The notes under the pieces are model-generated. The model saw nothing but the letters and a program-made list of their open reading frames with translations. It was not told where the DNA came from and ran no database searches. A stretch of 64,000 nucleotides of DNA from Acidovorax sp. A79 (GTDB lineage Bacteria; Pseudomonadota; Gammaproteobacteria; Burkholderiales; Burkholderiaceae_C): contig NZ_AP028672.1 in NCBI RefSeq assembly GCF_041154505.1, positions 4,814,501 to 4,878,500 of the forward strand, in the 5' to 3' direction. Below, one piece after another: positions 42,226-50,348 of the stretch; the stretch's first letter is position 1; every line of letters starts with the position of its first letter. The position numbers and the translations under genes were made by a program.

Positions 42226-43145
42226 GGGGATGTCTCCGAAACTGTTTGATCGGCAAGTTGCAAGATATGTTCCACCTGGCGCGCAATCGCGGGTGGAACC
42301 GGCAACTCACCCGCCAGCACGCGGCGCGTGTAGGTGGCGGTCGTGGCGACGTCGATCTCGGCCGGCAGGCCCGGCACCTCGCTGGCCGTGCCGGGCTGCT
42401 GCGCTTCCAGCACCTTGTGCACGCCGTGCACGAAACCGTCGTAGCGGGGCGTGCGGCGGGGGTCGGTGGCGACCTCCCCTTCCAGGCCGCGCGAGAGCAG
42501 CGCGCTCATGCCCAGCGTGTGGAAGGTGGTCTGCAGCATCTCGAAGTATTCAGGATGGGTGTAGGCCGTGACCACCACCGAGGGCCCCGCGCACGGGCTC
42601 ATCAGCTTGACCACGCTGTGCCCGGGGTTGCGCAGGCCCACCACCTCGCGCACGGCCAGCAGGCGCGCCAGGCCCGCGTGCAGGTGCTGGGTATGGATGT
42701 GGCGCACCGTGCCATTTGCTATCTTTTCAGGAGCTGTCAGCGCAGGTGCGTCCAGCGCTAGCAGCACATCCGATGCCAGAATGCGGCGCGCCTCGGTGCG
42801 CATGCCATGCAGCAGCACGGGCAGGCCCTCGCGCGCCAGCAGCAGGGCCAGCAGCGGCGTCAGCACGGGCAGCTTGCGCGCACCGTTGTAGCTGGGCAGC
42901 ACGATGAGCGGTCGGTCGGTGGCGGGCAGCAGGGCCAGGCGCTGGTGCGTGGCATCCAGGAAGCCGCACATCTCCTCCGAGGTCTCGCCCTTGATGCGCA
43001 TGGCCAGGCAAAAGGCGCCGATCTCCAGGTCGCTCACCTGCCCATCCAGCACCTGGCCGAACAGATCCGTGGCCTGCGCGCGCGCGAGCGGCTTGGCGCC
43101 GCGCGCGCCGCGCCCGATCTCCTTGATGTACTGACTGATGCCCAT
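42222..43145 (-). CDS. ybiB: DNA-binding protein YbiB (anthranilate phosphoribosyltransferase-like fold)
   Basis: 307 residues of the TrpD2/YbiB family, related to TrpD but lacking its catalytic role; E. coli YbiB binds nucleic acid and is LexA-regulated. Seen: YIKEIGRGARGAKPLARAQA at the N-terminus, LEIGAFCLAMRIKGETSEEM (about 40) and VVTAYTHPEYFEML. The glycine-rich PRPP loop of TrpD is replaced by VLPSYNGARKLPVLTPLLAL. Residues about 127-143 (LLALDAPALTAPEKIA) come from a family I repeat. It sits between nasA and cobA, a frequent betaproteobacterial order whose reason is unknown. Confidence 0.88.
   Translation of the reverse strand: MGISQYIKEIGRGARGAKPLARAQATDLFGQVLDGQVSDLEIGAFCLAMRIKGETSEEMCGFLDATHQRLALLPATDRPLIVLPSYNGARKLPVLTPLLALLLAREGLPVLLHGMRTEARRILASDVLLALDAPALTAPEKIANGTVRHIHTQHLHAGLARLLAVREVVGLRNPGHSVVKLMSPCAGPSVVVTAYTHPEYFEMLQTTFHTLGMSALLSRGLEGEVATDPRRTPRYDGFVHGVHKVLEAQQPGTASEVPGLPAEIDVATTATYTRRVLAGELPVPPAIARQVEHILQLADQTVSETSP
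42718..42767. repeat. Family I palindrome inside ybiB
   Basis: GCTATCTTTTCAGGAGCTGT then CAGCGCAGGTGCGTCCAGCGCTAG retains the AT-rich shoulder, AGCTGTCAGCGC and CAGCGCTAGCAGC arms. Read through in frame. Confidence 0.65.
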
Positions 43146-43159
43146 GGTGTTTTTTTGCG

Positions 43160-43259
43160 GGACTTGTGAAACAGGGCTCCAGCGTCGTTATTTCGGCTTG
43201 CCGTACAGGCGTACTGTCTGCGCCGAAAATGCCTAGCTGGAGCCCTGTTGCACAAGTCC
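43160..43259. repeat. Family II nested palindrome, copy B
   Basis: Outer arms of 24 bp (43160-43183 and 43236-43259) match with one mismatch. Inside are a stem TTTCGGC/GCCGAAA (43191-43197, 43222-43228) and a small stem GTAC/GTAC. The skeleton GCGTCGTT, CTTGCC, TGTCTGC, GCCTAGC equals copy A although the paired bases differ. It lies in the 173-bp gap between nasA and ybiB within the operon. Confidence 0.8.
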
Positions 43260-43318
43260 TTGTGGGGGTTCTAGGGGGAACTGAGCCGCTATTTTCCTGC
43301 AACCCAGAGAACTTTTGG

Positions 43319-46156
43319 TTATATGGTGGCCTGCGCCAGGGGCTTGGACGCCAATGGGCCGGTGGCGCGCACCATGCGCTTGAGTTCGGGCAGGCACGAG
43401 CCGCAGTTGGTGCCGCAGCGCAGCTTGCCTTGCAGCTGGGCCAGGCGGTCGTCGTCGGTGCCGTGGCAGCGCGCCAGCTCGGCGGTGATGGCGGTGTCCG
43501 TCACGTTGAAGCAGGTGCACACCGACTTGCCGCGCGACTGCACGGCCACGGGGGCCTTGGCGCCGGGCACCAGCAGCAGGCGGCCGTAGGTCTGCGCGGG
43601 CAGTTCTTCCTGCAGCAGGGTCTTGAGCCAGCCCTCGGCGCTGGTGTCGCCCGCCAGCACGATGCCTTCGAGCGTGGTGGTGTCACCGTGGCGTGCCAGC
43701 CGCGCGGCGCGGCGCTGGCCGCGTTTCTTGTCGGCGTAGCGCAGCGTGTCGGTGGTGGCCAGGCCCATCAGGGCTTCGATGTGTTCCACCGTGGCGTCCG
43801 GCGGGGCTTCGTGCGCGGCGGCGCGCAGCAGCACACCCACGCGCTCGCGCCCGGGTTCGCCCAGCGGCGTGTTGTTGCTGAAGGGCACGCAGCTGGCAAA
43901 CGGAAACTGCGCCATCAGCGCGGACAGCGCCTCGCGCGTGGCCTGGGCGCTGCTGGCGGGCAGCCAGGCCATGGCCAGCAGCGTCCAGGGCAGCTCGGCC
44001 TTGAGCACCTTCACGGCCGCGTGCTTGAGCTCAGGCTGCTTGGACGTGGGGCAGTAGGCCGAGGTGGTGAGCGCGTTCACGCCCGCCAGCCGCTCGCCGG
44101 TGGACGAGCAGCCGCTCAAGAATTCGCTGCCCCAGTGCATGGCCATGAAGGCCTGCGACAGGCCCACCGTGGTGTCGGCCTGCGCGGGCACCACGATGGT
44201 GCCGCGCTTGCTCGTCACATAGACCAGGTCGCCGTTCTTCAGGCCGCGCCGCTCCATGTCCTGCGGGTGCAGCTGCACGCTGGGCTCGGCCACGTGGCCG
44301 AAGAGGCGTCCCAGGGTGCCCGTGCGGGTCATGCCGTGCCACTGGTCGCGCAGGCGGCCCGTGGTCAGGCTGAAGGGGTAGCGCGATTCGCGTTGTTCGG
44401 CCGTGGGCAACCAGGCGTGTGCTGCAAAACGTGCGCGACCATCGGCGGTGGGGAAAACGCCGTCTTCGTACAGGCGCGCCTTGCCGGTGGCGGCGCCCTC
44501 GGGCAGCGGCCACTGTTGTGGCCCTTGGGATTCGAGCATCTCCCACGACAGGCCGGTGATGTCCAGGTCGCGCCCTCGCGTGCTTTCGCGGTGCTCGTTC
44601 CACACGGTTTCGGCGCCCTGGTCGGCGTGGTCGGTGGTGTAGGGGAACAGCGTGGGCTGGCCGGGGCGCAGGCGGGCCTCCAGCTGGTGCGCGAACTGCA
44701 CCGCAATGGCCCAGTCGTGGCGTGTTTCGCCGGGGGCAGGCACGGCGGGGCGCACGCGCGAAATGCGGCGCTCGCTGTTGGTCACGGTACCGGTTTTTTC
44801 ACCCCAGGTGGTGGCGGGCAGCAGCAGGTCGGCGTACTGCGCGGTGGCGGCGGTGGCAAAGGCCTCCTGCACCACCACGAACTCGGCGCGCTGCAGCGCG
44901 CGGCGCACGGTGGCCTGGTCGGGCATGCTCTGCGCGGGGTTGGTGCAGGCGATCCACAGGGCTTTGATCTCGCCGTCGGCCGCGGCCTGGAACATCTCCA
45001 CCGCCGTCTTGCCGGGCTTGCTGGGCACGTCGGCCACGCCCCACAGCGCGGCCACTTCGGCGCGGTGCTGCGGGTTGGCCAGGTCGCGGTGGGCGCTGAG
45101 CAGATTGGCCAGGCCGCCCACCTCGCGCCCGCCCATGGCGTTAGGCTGGCCGGTCAGGCTGAACGGGCCCGCGCCGGGCTTGCCGATCTGCGCGGTGGCC
45201 AGGTGCAGGTTGATGAGCGCTGCGTTCTTGGCCGTGCCGCTGCTGCTCTGGTTCAGGCCCTGGCAGTACAGGCTGAGCGTGGCTTTGGACTGCGCAAACC
45301 ACTTGGCGGCGGTGGTCAGGTCGGCCACCGAAATGCCACAGGTCTGCGCCACGCGTTCGGGTGTGTAGTCGCGCACCAGGGCCTTGAGTTCGTCGAAGCC
45401 CGTGGTGTGCGCGCCGATGTAGGCGGCGTCGATCCAGCCTTCCCACAGCATGATGTGCAGCATGCCGTTGAACAGCATCACGTCGCTGCCCGGCTGGATG
45501 GGCAGGAACAGGTCGGCCATGCCGGCCGTGTCGGTGCGGCGCGGGTCGGCCACGATGACCTTCATGCCGGGGTTGGCGGCGCGCGCGTCTTCGATGCGGC
45601 GGAACAGGATGGGGTGCGCCCAGGCCGCATTGCTGCCCACGATGAACAGGCACTGCGCGTGTTTCACGTCGTCGTAGCAGGCGGGCGGTGCGTCGGCGCC
45701 CAGCGTCTGCTTGTAGCCCGCCACGGCGCTGCTCATGCACAGGCGCGAGTTGGTGTCGATGTTGTTGGTGCCGATCAGGCCCTTGGCGAGTTTGTTGAAG
45801 ACGTAGTAGTCCTCGGTCAGCAACTGGCCGCTCACGTAGAAGCCCACGGCGTCGGGGCCGTGCTGCTGGATGGTGTGGGCAAACTTCTCGGTGGCCAGGC
45901 CCAGGGCCGTGTCCCATGAGATGGCGCGTGGAGCATCGCTGCGCTGCAGACGTTGCTGCGGCTGCAGCAACCGGGTCTGCAGCGTGATGGGGCTGCTGGC
46001 GGTGAGGTGCAGGGTCGAGCCCTTGGTGCACAGGCGGCCAAAGTTGGCGGGGTGGTTTGGGTCGCCCCGCACGCCGGTGATCTGGGGGCCGTCGCTTTCG
46101 ATGATCACGCCGCAGCCTACGCCACAGTAGGGGCAGGTGGATTTGGTTTCTTGCAT
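43319..46156 (-). CDS. nasA: Assimilatory nitrate reductase catalytic subunit with C-terminal BFD [2Fe-2S] domain
   Basis: 945-residue cytoplasmic molybdoenzyme reducing nitrate to nitrite. The N-terminal 4Fe-4S motif is CPYCGVGCGV (C8, C11, C15) with the fourth Cys in RLCTKGST (about 43); Mo-bis-MGD domains follow (SRLCMSSAVAGYKQTLGADA, the region with the Mo-ligand Cys near 140; GREVGGLANLLSAHRDL, about 347). The molybdopterin-dinucleotide-binding domain starts near 590 and a BFD-like domain with CTCFNV and CGTNCGSC lies at about 870-930. No flavoprotein partner (NasB/NasC-like) is visible, so the electron donor is unknown. Family I repeat DNA lies just upstream. Confidence 0.95.
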   Translation of the reverse strand: MQETKSTCPYCGVGCGVIIESDGPQITGVRGDPNHPANFGRLCTKGSTLHLTASSPITLQTRLLQPQQRLQRSDAPRAISWDTALGLATEKFAHTIQQHGPDAVGFYVSGQLLTEDYYVFNKLAKGLIGTNNIDTNSRLCMSSAVAGYKQTLGADAPPACYDDVKHAQCLFIVGSNAAWAHPILFRRIEDARAANPGMKVIVADPRRTDTAGMADLFLPIQPGSDVMLFNGMLHIMLWEGWIDAAYIGAHTTGFDELKALVRDYTPERVAQTCGISVADLTTAAKWFAQSKATLSLYCQGLNQSSSGTAKNAALINLHLATAQIGKPGAGPFSLTGQPNAMGGREVGGLANLLSAHRDLANPQHRAEVAALWGVADVPSKPGKTAVEMFQAAADGEIKALWIACTNPAQSMPDQATVRRALQRAEFVVVQEAFATAATAQYADLLLPATTWGEKTGTVTNSERRISRVRPAVPAPGETRHDWAIAVQFAHQLEARLRPGQPTLFPYTTDHADQGAETVWNEHRESTRGRDLDITGLSWEMLESQGPQQWPLPEGAATGKARLYEDGVFPTADGRARFAAHAWLPTAEQRESRYPFSLTTGRLRDQWHGMTRTGTLGRLFGHVAEPSVQLHPQDMERRGLKNGDLVYVTSKRGTIVVPAQADTTVGLSQAFMAMHWGSEFLSGCSSTGERLAGVNALTTSAYCPTSKQPELKHAAVKVLKAELPWTLLAMAWLPASSAQATREALSALMAQFPFASCVPFSNNTPLGEPGRERVGVLLRAAAHEAPPDATVEHIEALMGLATTDTLRYADKKRGQRRAARLARHGDTTTLEGIVLAGDTSAEGWLKTLLQEELPAQTYGRLLLVPGAKAPVAVQSRGKSVCTCFNVTDTAITAELARCHGTDDDRLAQLQGKLRCGTNCGSCLPELKRMVRATGPLASKPLAQATI

Positions 46157-46179
46157 GGCGTGGATTCCGGTGTTTTTGT

Positions 46180-46225
46180 GCTCCAGCGCTTGTGTGGTAA
46201 GCGCTGAAAGCTATGAATTTGTTAG
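46180..46225. repeat. Family I palindrome between nirD and nasA
   Basis: CTCCAGCGCTTG...TAAGCGCTGAAAGCTATG with the T-rich shoulder. Lies in the 121-bp gap inside the operon. Confidence 0.7.
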
Positions 46226-46277
46226 CATTTTCGGGCGACAGGCCTTCTGGCGCGGAGCTGGCTCCGGGGCTTCTTCT

Positions 46278-46682
46278 TCACGCCGCCACGCCGCGCCGCG
46301 CGGGCCCGGCCAGCGGCCGTGCCAGGTCCAGCGCGTGCGAGGCCAGTTCCGTGGCGTCCAGGTACACGCTGCCGTCTTCCACCTTCACGGCGAAACGCGG
46401 CGTGCAGCCTTCGTCGGGCGCCGAGGCCTGGCCGTCGCACAGGCCGATGGTCCAGTTGTGCAGCGGGCACGCCACGTGGGTGCCAAACACGATGCCCTGC
46501 GACAGCGGACCGCCCTTGTGCGGGCAGCGGTCCAGCAGCGCGAACACGCCGCCGGCATCGTTGCGGAACACGGCCACGTCCAGGCCCTGGGGGCGCGCCA
46601 CGCGGCGCGAGCCCAGCTCGGGGATGTCGTCCACGCGGCAGATCAGCTTCCAGTCGGCGGGGGTGGTCGTGGTCATGGTCAT
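46278..46682 (-). CDS. nirD: Nitrite reductase small subunit NirD with Rieske motif
   Basis: 134 residues. Both Rieske ligand pairs are present, RCPHKGGPL (Cys-x-His, about 52) and CPLHNW (Cys-x-x-His, about 74), so it should hold a [2Fe-2S] cluster, unlike enteric NirD, which lacks these ligands. It pairs with NirB for NADH-dependent nitrite to ammonia reduction. The Met at 46676 is an equally good start (MTMTTTT). It is 76 nt downstream of the PilJ-domain gene. Confidence 0.93.
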   Translation of the reverse strand: MTMTTTTPADWKLICRVDDIPELGSRRVARPQGLDVAVFRNDAGGVFALLDRCPHKGGPLSQGIVFGTHVACPLHNWTIGLCDGQASAPDEGCTPRFAVKVEDGSVYLDATELASHALDLARPLAGPARRGVAA

Positions 46683-46758
46683 GGCGATGATTCCTTCGAT
46701 TTTTTTGTGTTGCGGGGGCGTGGGGCCGTGGGACGGGGTACCGGACGAACAGCCGGGC

Positions 46759-47550
46759 TCAGGCGGAAAGCGCGGCGTACAGGCCGGTCACGCGGTCCAT
46801 GCTGGAGAGCAGGTTCTCGCTGGCCACGAACACCTCGGCCACCTGGCGGTTCACGTTGCCGCCGCCCTGCATGCGCTGCAGCGCGGCGTCGAAAAAAACC
46901 CACTGCCCGTCGGCCAGCTGCAGCTCCTGGCGGATGCGGCTGGTGGCCTGGGGGGCGTTGCGCAGCAGCTCGGTGGCGGCGATGAATTCGCCGCGCGCCT
47001 TGGCGATCTCGGTGGTGGCGGTGGCCGCGTCCACGGGCAGCATGGCGGCCAGGTAGAACTTGGCCATGCGCTGGCTCAGCATGCGCTGGCGGCCCGCAAC
47101 GTTGACCAATTGGCCCACGGGCTTGCCCAGCGCGGCTTCGTACTGCGTGGTGCCCTGATGGGCCAGGGCCAGCACCTTGGCATCGGCCTGCAGCATGGCG
47201 CTGGCGTTGTCGGCGGACGAGGTTTCGGCCGCCAGCGTGACCTTGTGGGCGGCCCAGGCGGTTTCCAGCTTCACATAGGTCTCGCGGATGGCGGGCGAGG
47301 GCGCAAAGGCCTTGAGCTCCGCCAGCTGGCGCTCGAACAGCGCGATGGACTGGCCCAGCACGTGGCGCGCCGTGGGCGTGTCGGCCTTGTGGGACAGGGC
47401 CAGCCAGGCCTTGCCCACGCGCTGGCTCAGCATGCGCTGGCGCCCGGCCTTGTTGATGGCGTCGTTGAGGTCGGTGACCTGGGCGTGGGCGTTGCCCAGC
47501 GGGGCCAGGGCGCCACAGGCCGCGGCGGTCAGGAGGGTTCTGCGTTGCAT
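46759..47550 (-). CDS. Periplasmic protein with two PilJ-type sensor modules
   Basis: 263 residues with a signal peptide (MQRRTLLTAAACGALAPLGN, cleaved after AHA) and two tandem helical modules, each starting with the same motif: NKAGRQRMLSQRVGKAWLAL (about 33) and NVAGRQRMLSQRMAKFYLAA (about 149). This is the type IV pili chemoreceptor N-terminal (PilJ, PF13675) signature. No transmembrane helix or output domain remains. It is placed 20 nt after nirB and before nirD, so it is made with nitrite reductase. A periplasmic nitrate/nitrite-binding role is inferred from McpN. Confidence 0.85.
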   Translation of the reverse strand: MQRRTLLTAAACGALAPLGNAHAQVTDLNDAINKAGRQRMLSQRVGKAWLALSHKADTPTARHVLGQSIALFERQLAELKAFAPSPAIRETYVKLETAWAAHKVTLAAETSSADNASAMLQADAKVLALAHQGTTQYEAALGKPVGQLVNVAGRQRMLSQRMAKFYLAAMLPVDAATATTEIAKARGEFIAATELLRNAPQATSRIRQELQLADGQWVFFDAALQRMQGGGNVNRQVAEVFVASENLLSSMDRVTGLYAALSA

Positions 47551-47570
47551 GGGGTGTGCTCCGTGGGGGC

Positions 47571-50015
47571 TCAGGCGCCCAGGGGGGCGAACTGGCGGGT
47601 GTCCACCGCCGCCTTGTCGAACTCGAACCAGGGGTCGGGCTCGCCGTCGAGCGCGAACTGCAGCTGCTCCCACAGGGCCTTGCGGCCTTCGTGGTCTTCG
47701 AGGATGCGTTTTTTGACGTAGTCCAGGCCCACGCGGTCCACGTAGTGCACGGTGCGTTCCAGGTACCAGCCCTCCTGGCGGTACAGCTCGCAGAACGCGC
47801 CCGTGTACTCCAGCACTTCCTCGGCGGTCTTGAGCTTGGTGAAGAAGTGCGCCACCTCGGTCTTGATGCCGCCGTTGCCGGCCACGTACATCTCCCAGCC
47901 CGAGTCCACACCGATGATGCCCACGTCCTTGATGCCGGCCTCGGCGCAATTGCGCGGGCAGCCGCTCACGGCGAACTTGACCTTGTGCGGGGCGTACATG
48001 CGCCACATGGCGCGCTCCAGGTCCTTGCCCATCTGCGTGCTGTCCTGGGTGCCCATGCGGCACCACTCGCTGCCCACGCAGGTCTTCACGGTGCGCAGGG
48101 CCTTGGCGTAGGCGTGGCCGCTGGGCATGCCGATGTCCTTCCACACGTTGACCAGGTCTTCCTTCTTCACGCCCAGCAAATCGATGCGCTGGCCTCCCGT
48201 GACCTTGACGGTGGGGATCTTGTACTTGTCCACCGCATCGGCGATGCGGCGCAGTTCGTCGGCCGTGGTCTCGCCGCCCCACATGCGCGGGATGACGCTG
48301 TAGGTGCCGTCTTTCTGGATGTTGGCGTGGCTGCGTTCGTTGATGAAGCGGCTTTGCGGATCGTCCCTGGCCTCCTTGGGCCAGGTGCTGATGAGGTAGT
48401 AGTTGACCGCGGGGCGGCAGCTGGCGCAGCCATTGGGCGTCTTCCATTCCATGAACCTGAACACGTCGGCGATGGTCACCAGCTTGGCTGTGCGGATCGC
48501 ATCGCGCACGGCCTGGTGGCCGTGGTCGGTGCAGCCGCACATGGCCTTGGTCTTGGGCGTGGCGCTGTAGTCGCCGCCCGCCGTGAACATGATGATCTGC
48601 TCCACCAGACCGGTGCACGAGCCGCAGGATGCGCTGGCCTTGGTGTGCTTGCGCACTTCGTCCAGCGTGAACAGGCCTTTTTCCTTGATGGCCTTGCAGA
48701 TGGCGCCCTTGGTCACGCCGTTGCAGCCGCAGACCTCGTCGCTGTCCTGCATGGCGGCGGCCTTGCTCTGGCCCTGGTGGCCCGTGTCGCCCATGTTGGA
48801 TTCGCCGAACATGAGCCGGTCGCGGATGTCGCTCACCGTGCGGCCGTCGCGCAGCAGCTTGAAATACCAGCTGCCGTCCACCGTGTCGCCGTACAGGCAC
48901 GCGCCCACGAGCTTGTCGTCCTTGAGCACCAGTTTCTTGTACACACCGCCGAAGGGGTCGCTCATCACGATTTCCTCGGTGCCTTCGCCGCCCTGGAAGT
49001 CGCCGGCCGAGAACAGGTCGATGCCGGTGACCTTGAGCTTGGTGGAGGTGAGCGAGCCCTGGTAGCGGCCGATGCCGAACTCGGCCAGGTGGTTGGCCAG
49101 CACCTTGCCCTGCTCGAACAGCGGGGCCACCAGGCCATAGGCGATGCCCCGGTGCGCGGCGCACTCGCCCACGGCGTAGATGCGCGCGTCGGTGGTGGTC
49201 TGCAGCGTGTCGCTCACCACGATGCCGCGGTTCACGTGCAGGCGCATCTTTTCGGCGAGCTGCGTGTTGGGGCGGATGCCCACGGCCATCACCACGAGGT
49301 CGGCGGGCACCTCGGTGCCATCCTTGAACTTGATGCCTGCCACGCGGCCATCGGCGTTGCCCACCAGTTCCTGCGTCTGCGCGCCGATCAGGAACTGCAT
49401 GCCGCGCTGCTGCAGCGAGTCCTGCAGCATCTTGCCCGCCACGTCGTCCAGCTGGCGTTCCATGAGCCAGCCCGCCACGTGTACCACGGTGACCTGCATG
49501 CCGCGCTTCATGAGGCCGTTGGCGGCCTCCAGGCCCAGCAGGCCGCCGCCGATGACCACGGCGTGTTTGTAGGTGGCGGCGGCGTCGATCATGGCCTGGG
49601 TGTCGGCGATGTCGCGGTAGGCCAGCACACCCTTCAAGTCCTTGCCCGGCACGGGCAGGATGAACGGGTTCGAGCCGGTGGCCATGATCAGGCGGTCGTA
49701 TTCGGCGGTGATCACGTCGCCTGCGGCACTGGTCGCGCTGACCACGTGGCGCACGCGGTCCACGTCGGTCACCGTGAAGCCGGTGTGCAGCGTGATGTGG
49801 TTGTCGGCATACCAGGACCAGTCGTTCAGAATGATCTCGTCGATGGTCTGCTCGCCGGCCAGCACGGGGGAGAGCAGGATGCGGTTGTAGTTGGGGTGCG
49901 GCTCTGCGCCGAACACCGTGATGTCGTACAGATCGGGGGCAATCTTGAGCAGCTCTTCCAGCGTGCGCACACCGGCCATGCCGTTCCCCACCATCACCAG
50001 CTTGAGCTTTTTCAT
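47571..50015 (-). CDS. nirB: NADH-dependent nitrite reductase large subunit
   Basis: 814-residue siroheme enzyme reducing nitrite to ammonium in the cytoplasm. FAD/NAD domain with VMVGNGMAGVRTLEELL (about 7) and VVIGGGLLGLEAANGLM (about 148); a BFD-type cluster with CGCNGVTKGAI (about 423) and SCGSCTGLV; nitrite/sulfite reductase domains with 4Fe-4S/siroheme Cys in TCVGSEWCRMGTQD (about 640) and SGCPRNCAE (about 682). Start MKKLKLVMVGNG at ATG 50015, with GGAG six nt upstream; longer frames upstream run through the leader hairpins and are not used. It heads the operon and is under the sigma-54 and attenuator signals described separately. Confidence 0.96.
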   Translation of the reverse strand: MKKLKLVMVGNGMAGVRTLEELLKIAPDLYDITVFGAEPHPNYNRILLSPVLAGEQTIDEIILNDWSWYADNHITLHTGFTVTDVDRVRHVVSATSAAGDVITAEYDRLIMATGSNPFILPVPGKDLKGVLAYRDIADTQAMIDAAATYKHAVVIGGGLLGLEAANGLMKRGMQVTVVHVAGWLMERQLDDVAGKMLQDSLQQRGMQFLIGAQTQELVGNADGRVAGIKFKDGTEVPADLVVMAVGIRPNTQLAEKMRLHVNRGIVVSDTLQTTTDARIYAVGECAAHRGIAYGLVAPLFEQGKVLANHLAEFGIGRYQGSLTSTKLKVTGIDLFSAGDFQGGEGTEEIVMSDPFGGVYKKLVLKDDKLVGACLYGDTVDGSWYFKLLRDGRTVSDIRDRLMFGESNMGDTGHQGQSKAAAMQDSDEVCGCNGVTKGAICKAIKEKGLFTLDEVRKHTKASASCGSCTGLVEQIIMFTAGGDYSATPKTKAMCGCTDHGHQAVRDAIRTAKLVTIADVFRFMEWKTPNGCASCRPAVNYYLISTWPKEARDDPQSRFINERSHANIQKDGTYSVIPRMWGGETTADELRRIADAVDKYKIPTVKVTGGQRIDLLGVKKEDLVNVWKDIGMPSGHAYAKALRTVKTCVGSEWCRMGTQDSTQMGKDLERAMWRMYAPHKVKFAVSGCPRNCAEAGIKDVGIIGVDSGWEMYVAGNGGIKTEVAHFFTKLKTAEEVLEYTGAFCELYRQEGWYLERTVHYVDRVGLDYVKKRILEDHEGRKALWEQLQFALDGEPDPWFEFDKAAVDTRQFAPLGA

Positions 50016-50050
50016 CGTGACTCCGTCCGTTGCGCCGCCGGGGCGGCGCG

Positions 50051-50150
50051 AAAAACAAAAAAGGCGTCCACACGATGCTGCTTCGAATGCGATTCGAAAC
50101 GGCATGTGGGGACGCCTTTGTCCGTACAACTCCTCGGTGCGCCATTGCAC
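50051..50150 (-). promoter_or_regulatory. ANTAR-type antitermination leader of nirB (two hexaloop hairpins and a terminator)
   Basis: In transcript order: hairpin P1 GTGC-AATGGC-GCAC (50150-50137), a 13-nt linker, hairpin P2 GGAC-AAAGGC-GTCC (50123-50110), and a terminator whose 5' arm AAAGGCGTCC overlaps P2 and whose 3' arm GGACGCC is followed by TTTTTTGTTTTT (to 50051). Both six-base loops have A at position 1 and G at position 4, the consensus for targets of ANTAR regulators such as NasR. P2 and the terminator cannot form together. Confidence 0.85.
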
Positions 50151-50190
50151 GGCTGAATTGCGGGACCCCGCAGGGTCGTTGCCTACGTTA

Positions 50191-50208
50191 AGCAATGCTT
50201 GTGCCAGT
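50191..50208 (-). promoter_or_regulatory. Sigma-54 promoter of nirB
   Basis: TGGCACAAGCATTGC (50206-50192, minus strand) has the -24 GG and -12 GC at correct spacing. Transcription would start near 50180, giving a leader of about 165 nt. Confidence 0.85.
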
Positions 50209-50308
50209 CGCCCTGCACGCATCTGGGGCGCGGGCTGGCGCCGGGCCCGGAGAATGGGGCAGGCCGGGGCCGGACCCGTGCCGCCCCGCGCACCCGGCGG
50301 GCGCGGCA

Positions 50309-50348
50309 TGCACCACCTTGGGCATGAAACCTGCATGGAGCTGGTGCA
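50309..50348. promoter_or_regulatory. Two NtrC-like enhancer boxes upstream of nirB
   Basis: TGCACCACCTTGGGCAT (50309-50325) and TGCATGGAGCTGGTGCA (50332-50348) each match one half of the NtrC consensus (TGCACC or TGGTGCA) well. Centres are 23 bp apart and about 137 and 160 bp upstream of the predicted start. The second overlaps the start of the kinase-phosphatase gene. Confidence 0.6.

Noticed and set aside
43166..45919. A 917-codon plus-strand frame opposite nasA
   Set aside because: Antisense shadow of the molybdoenzyme; low-complexity His/Gly/Ala composition.
47556..50156. An 866-codon plus-strand frame opposite nirB
   Set aside because: Antisense to nirB; His/Ala-rich with no domain.
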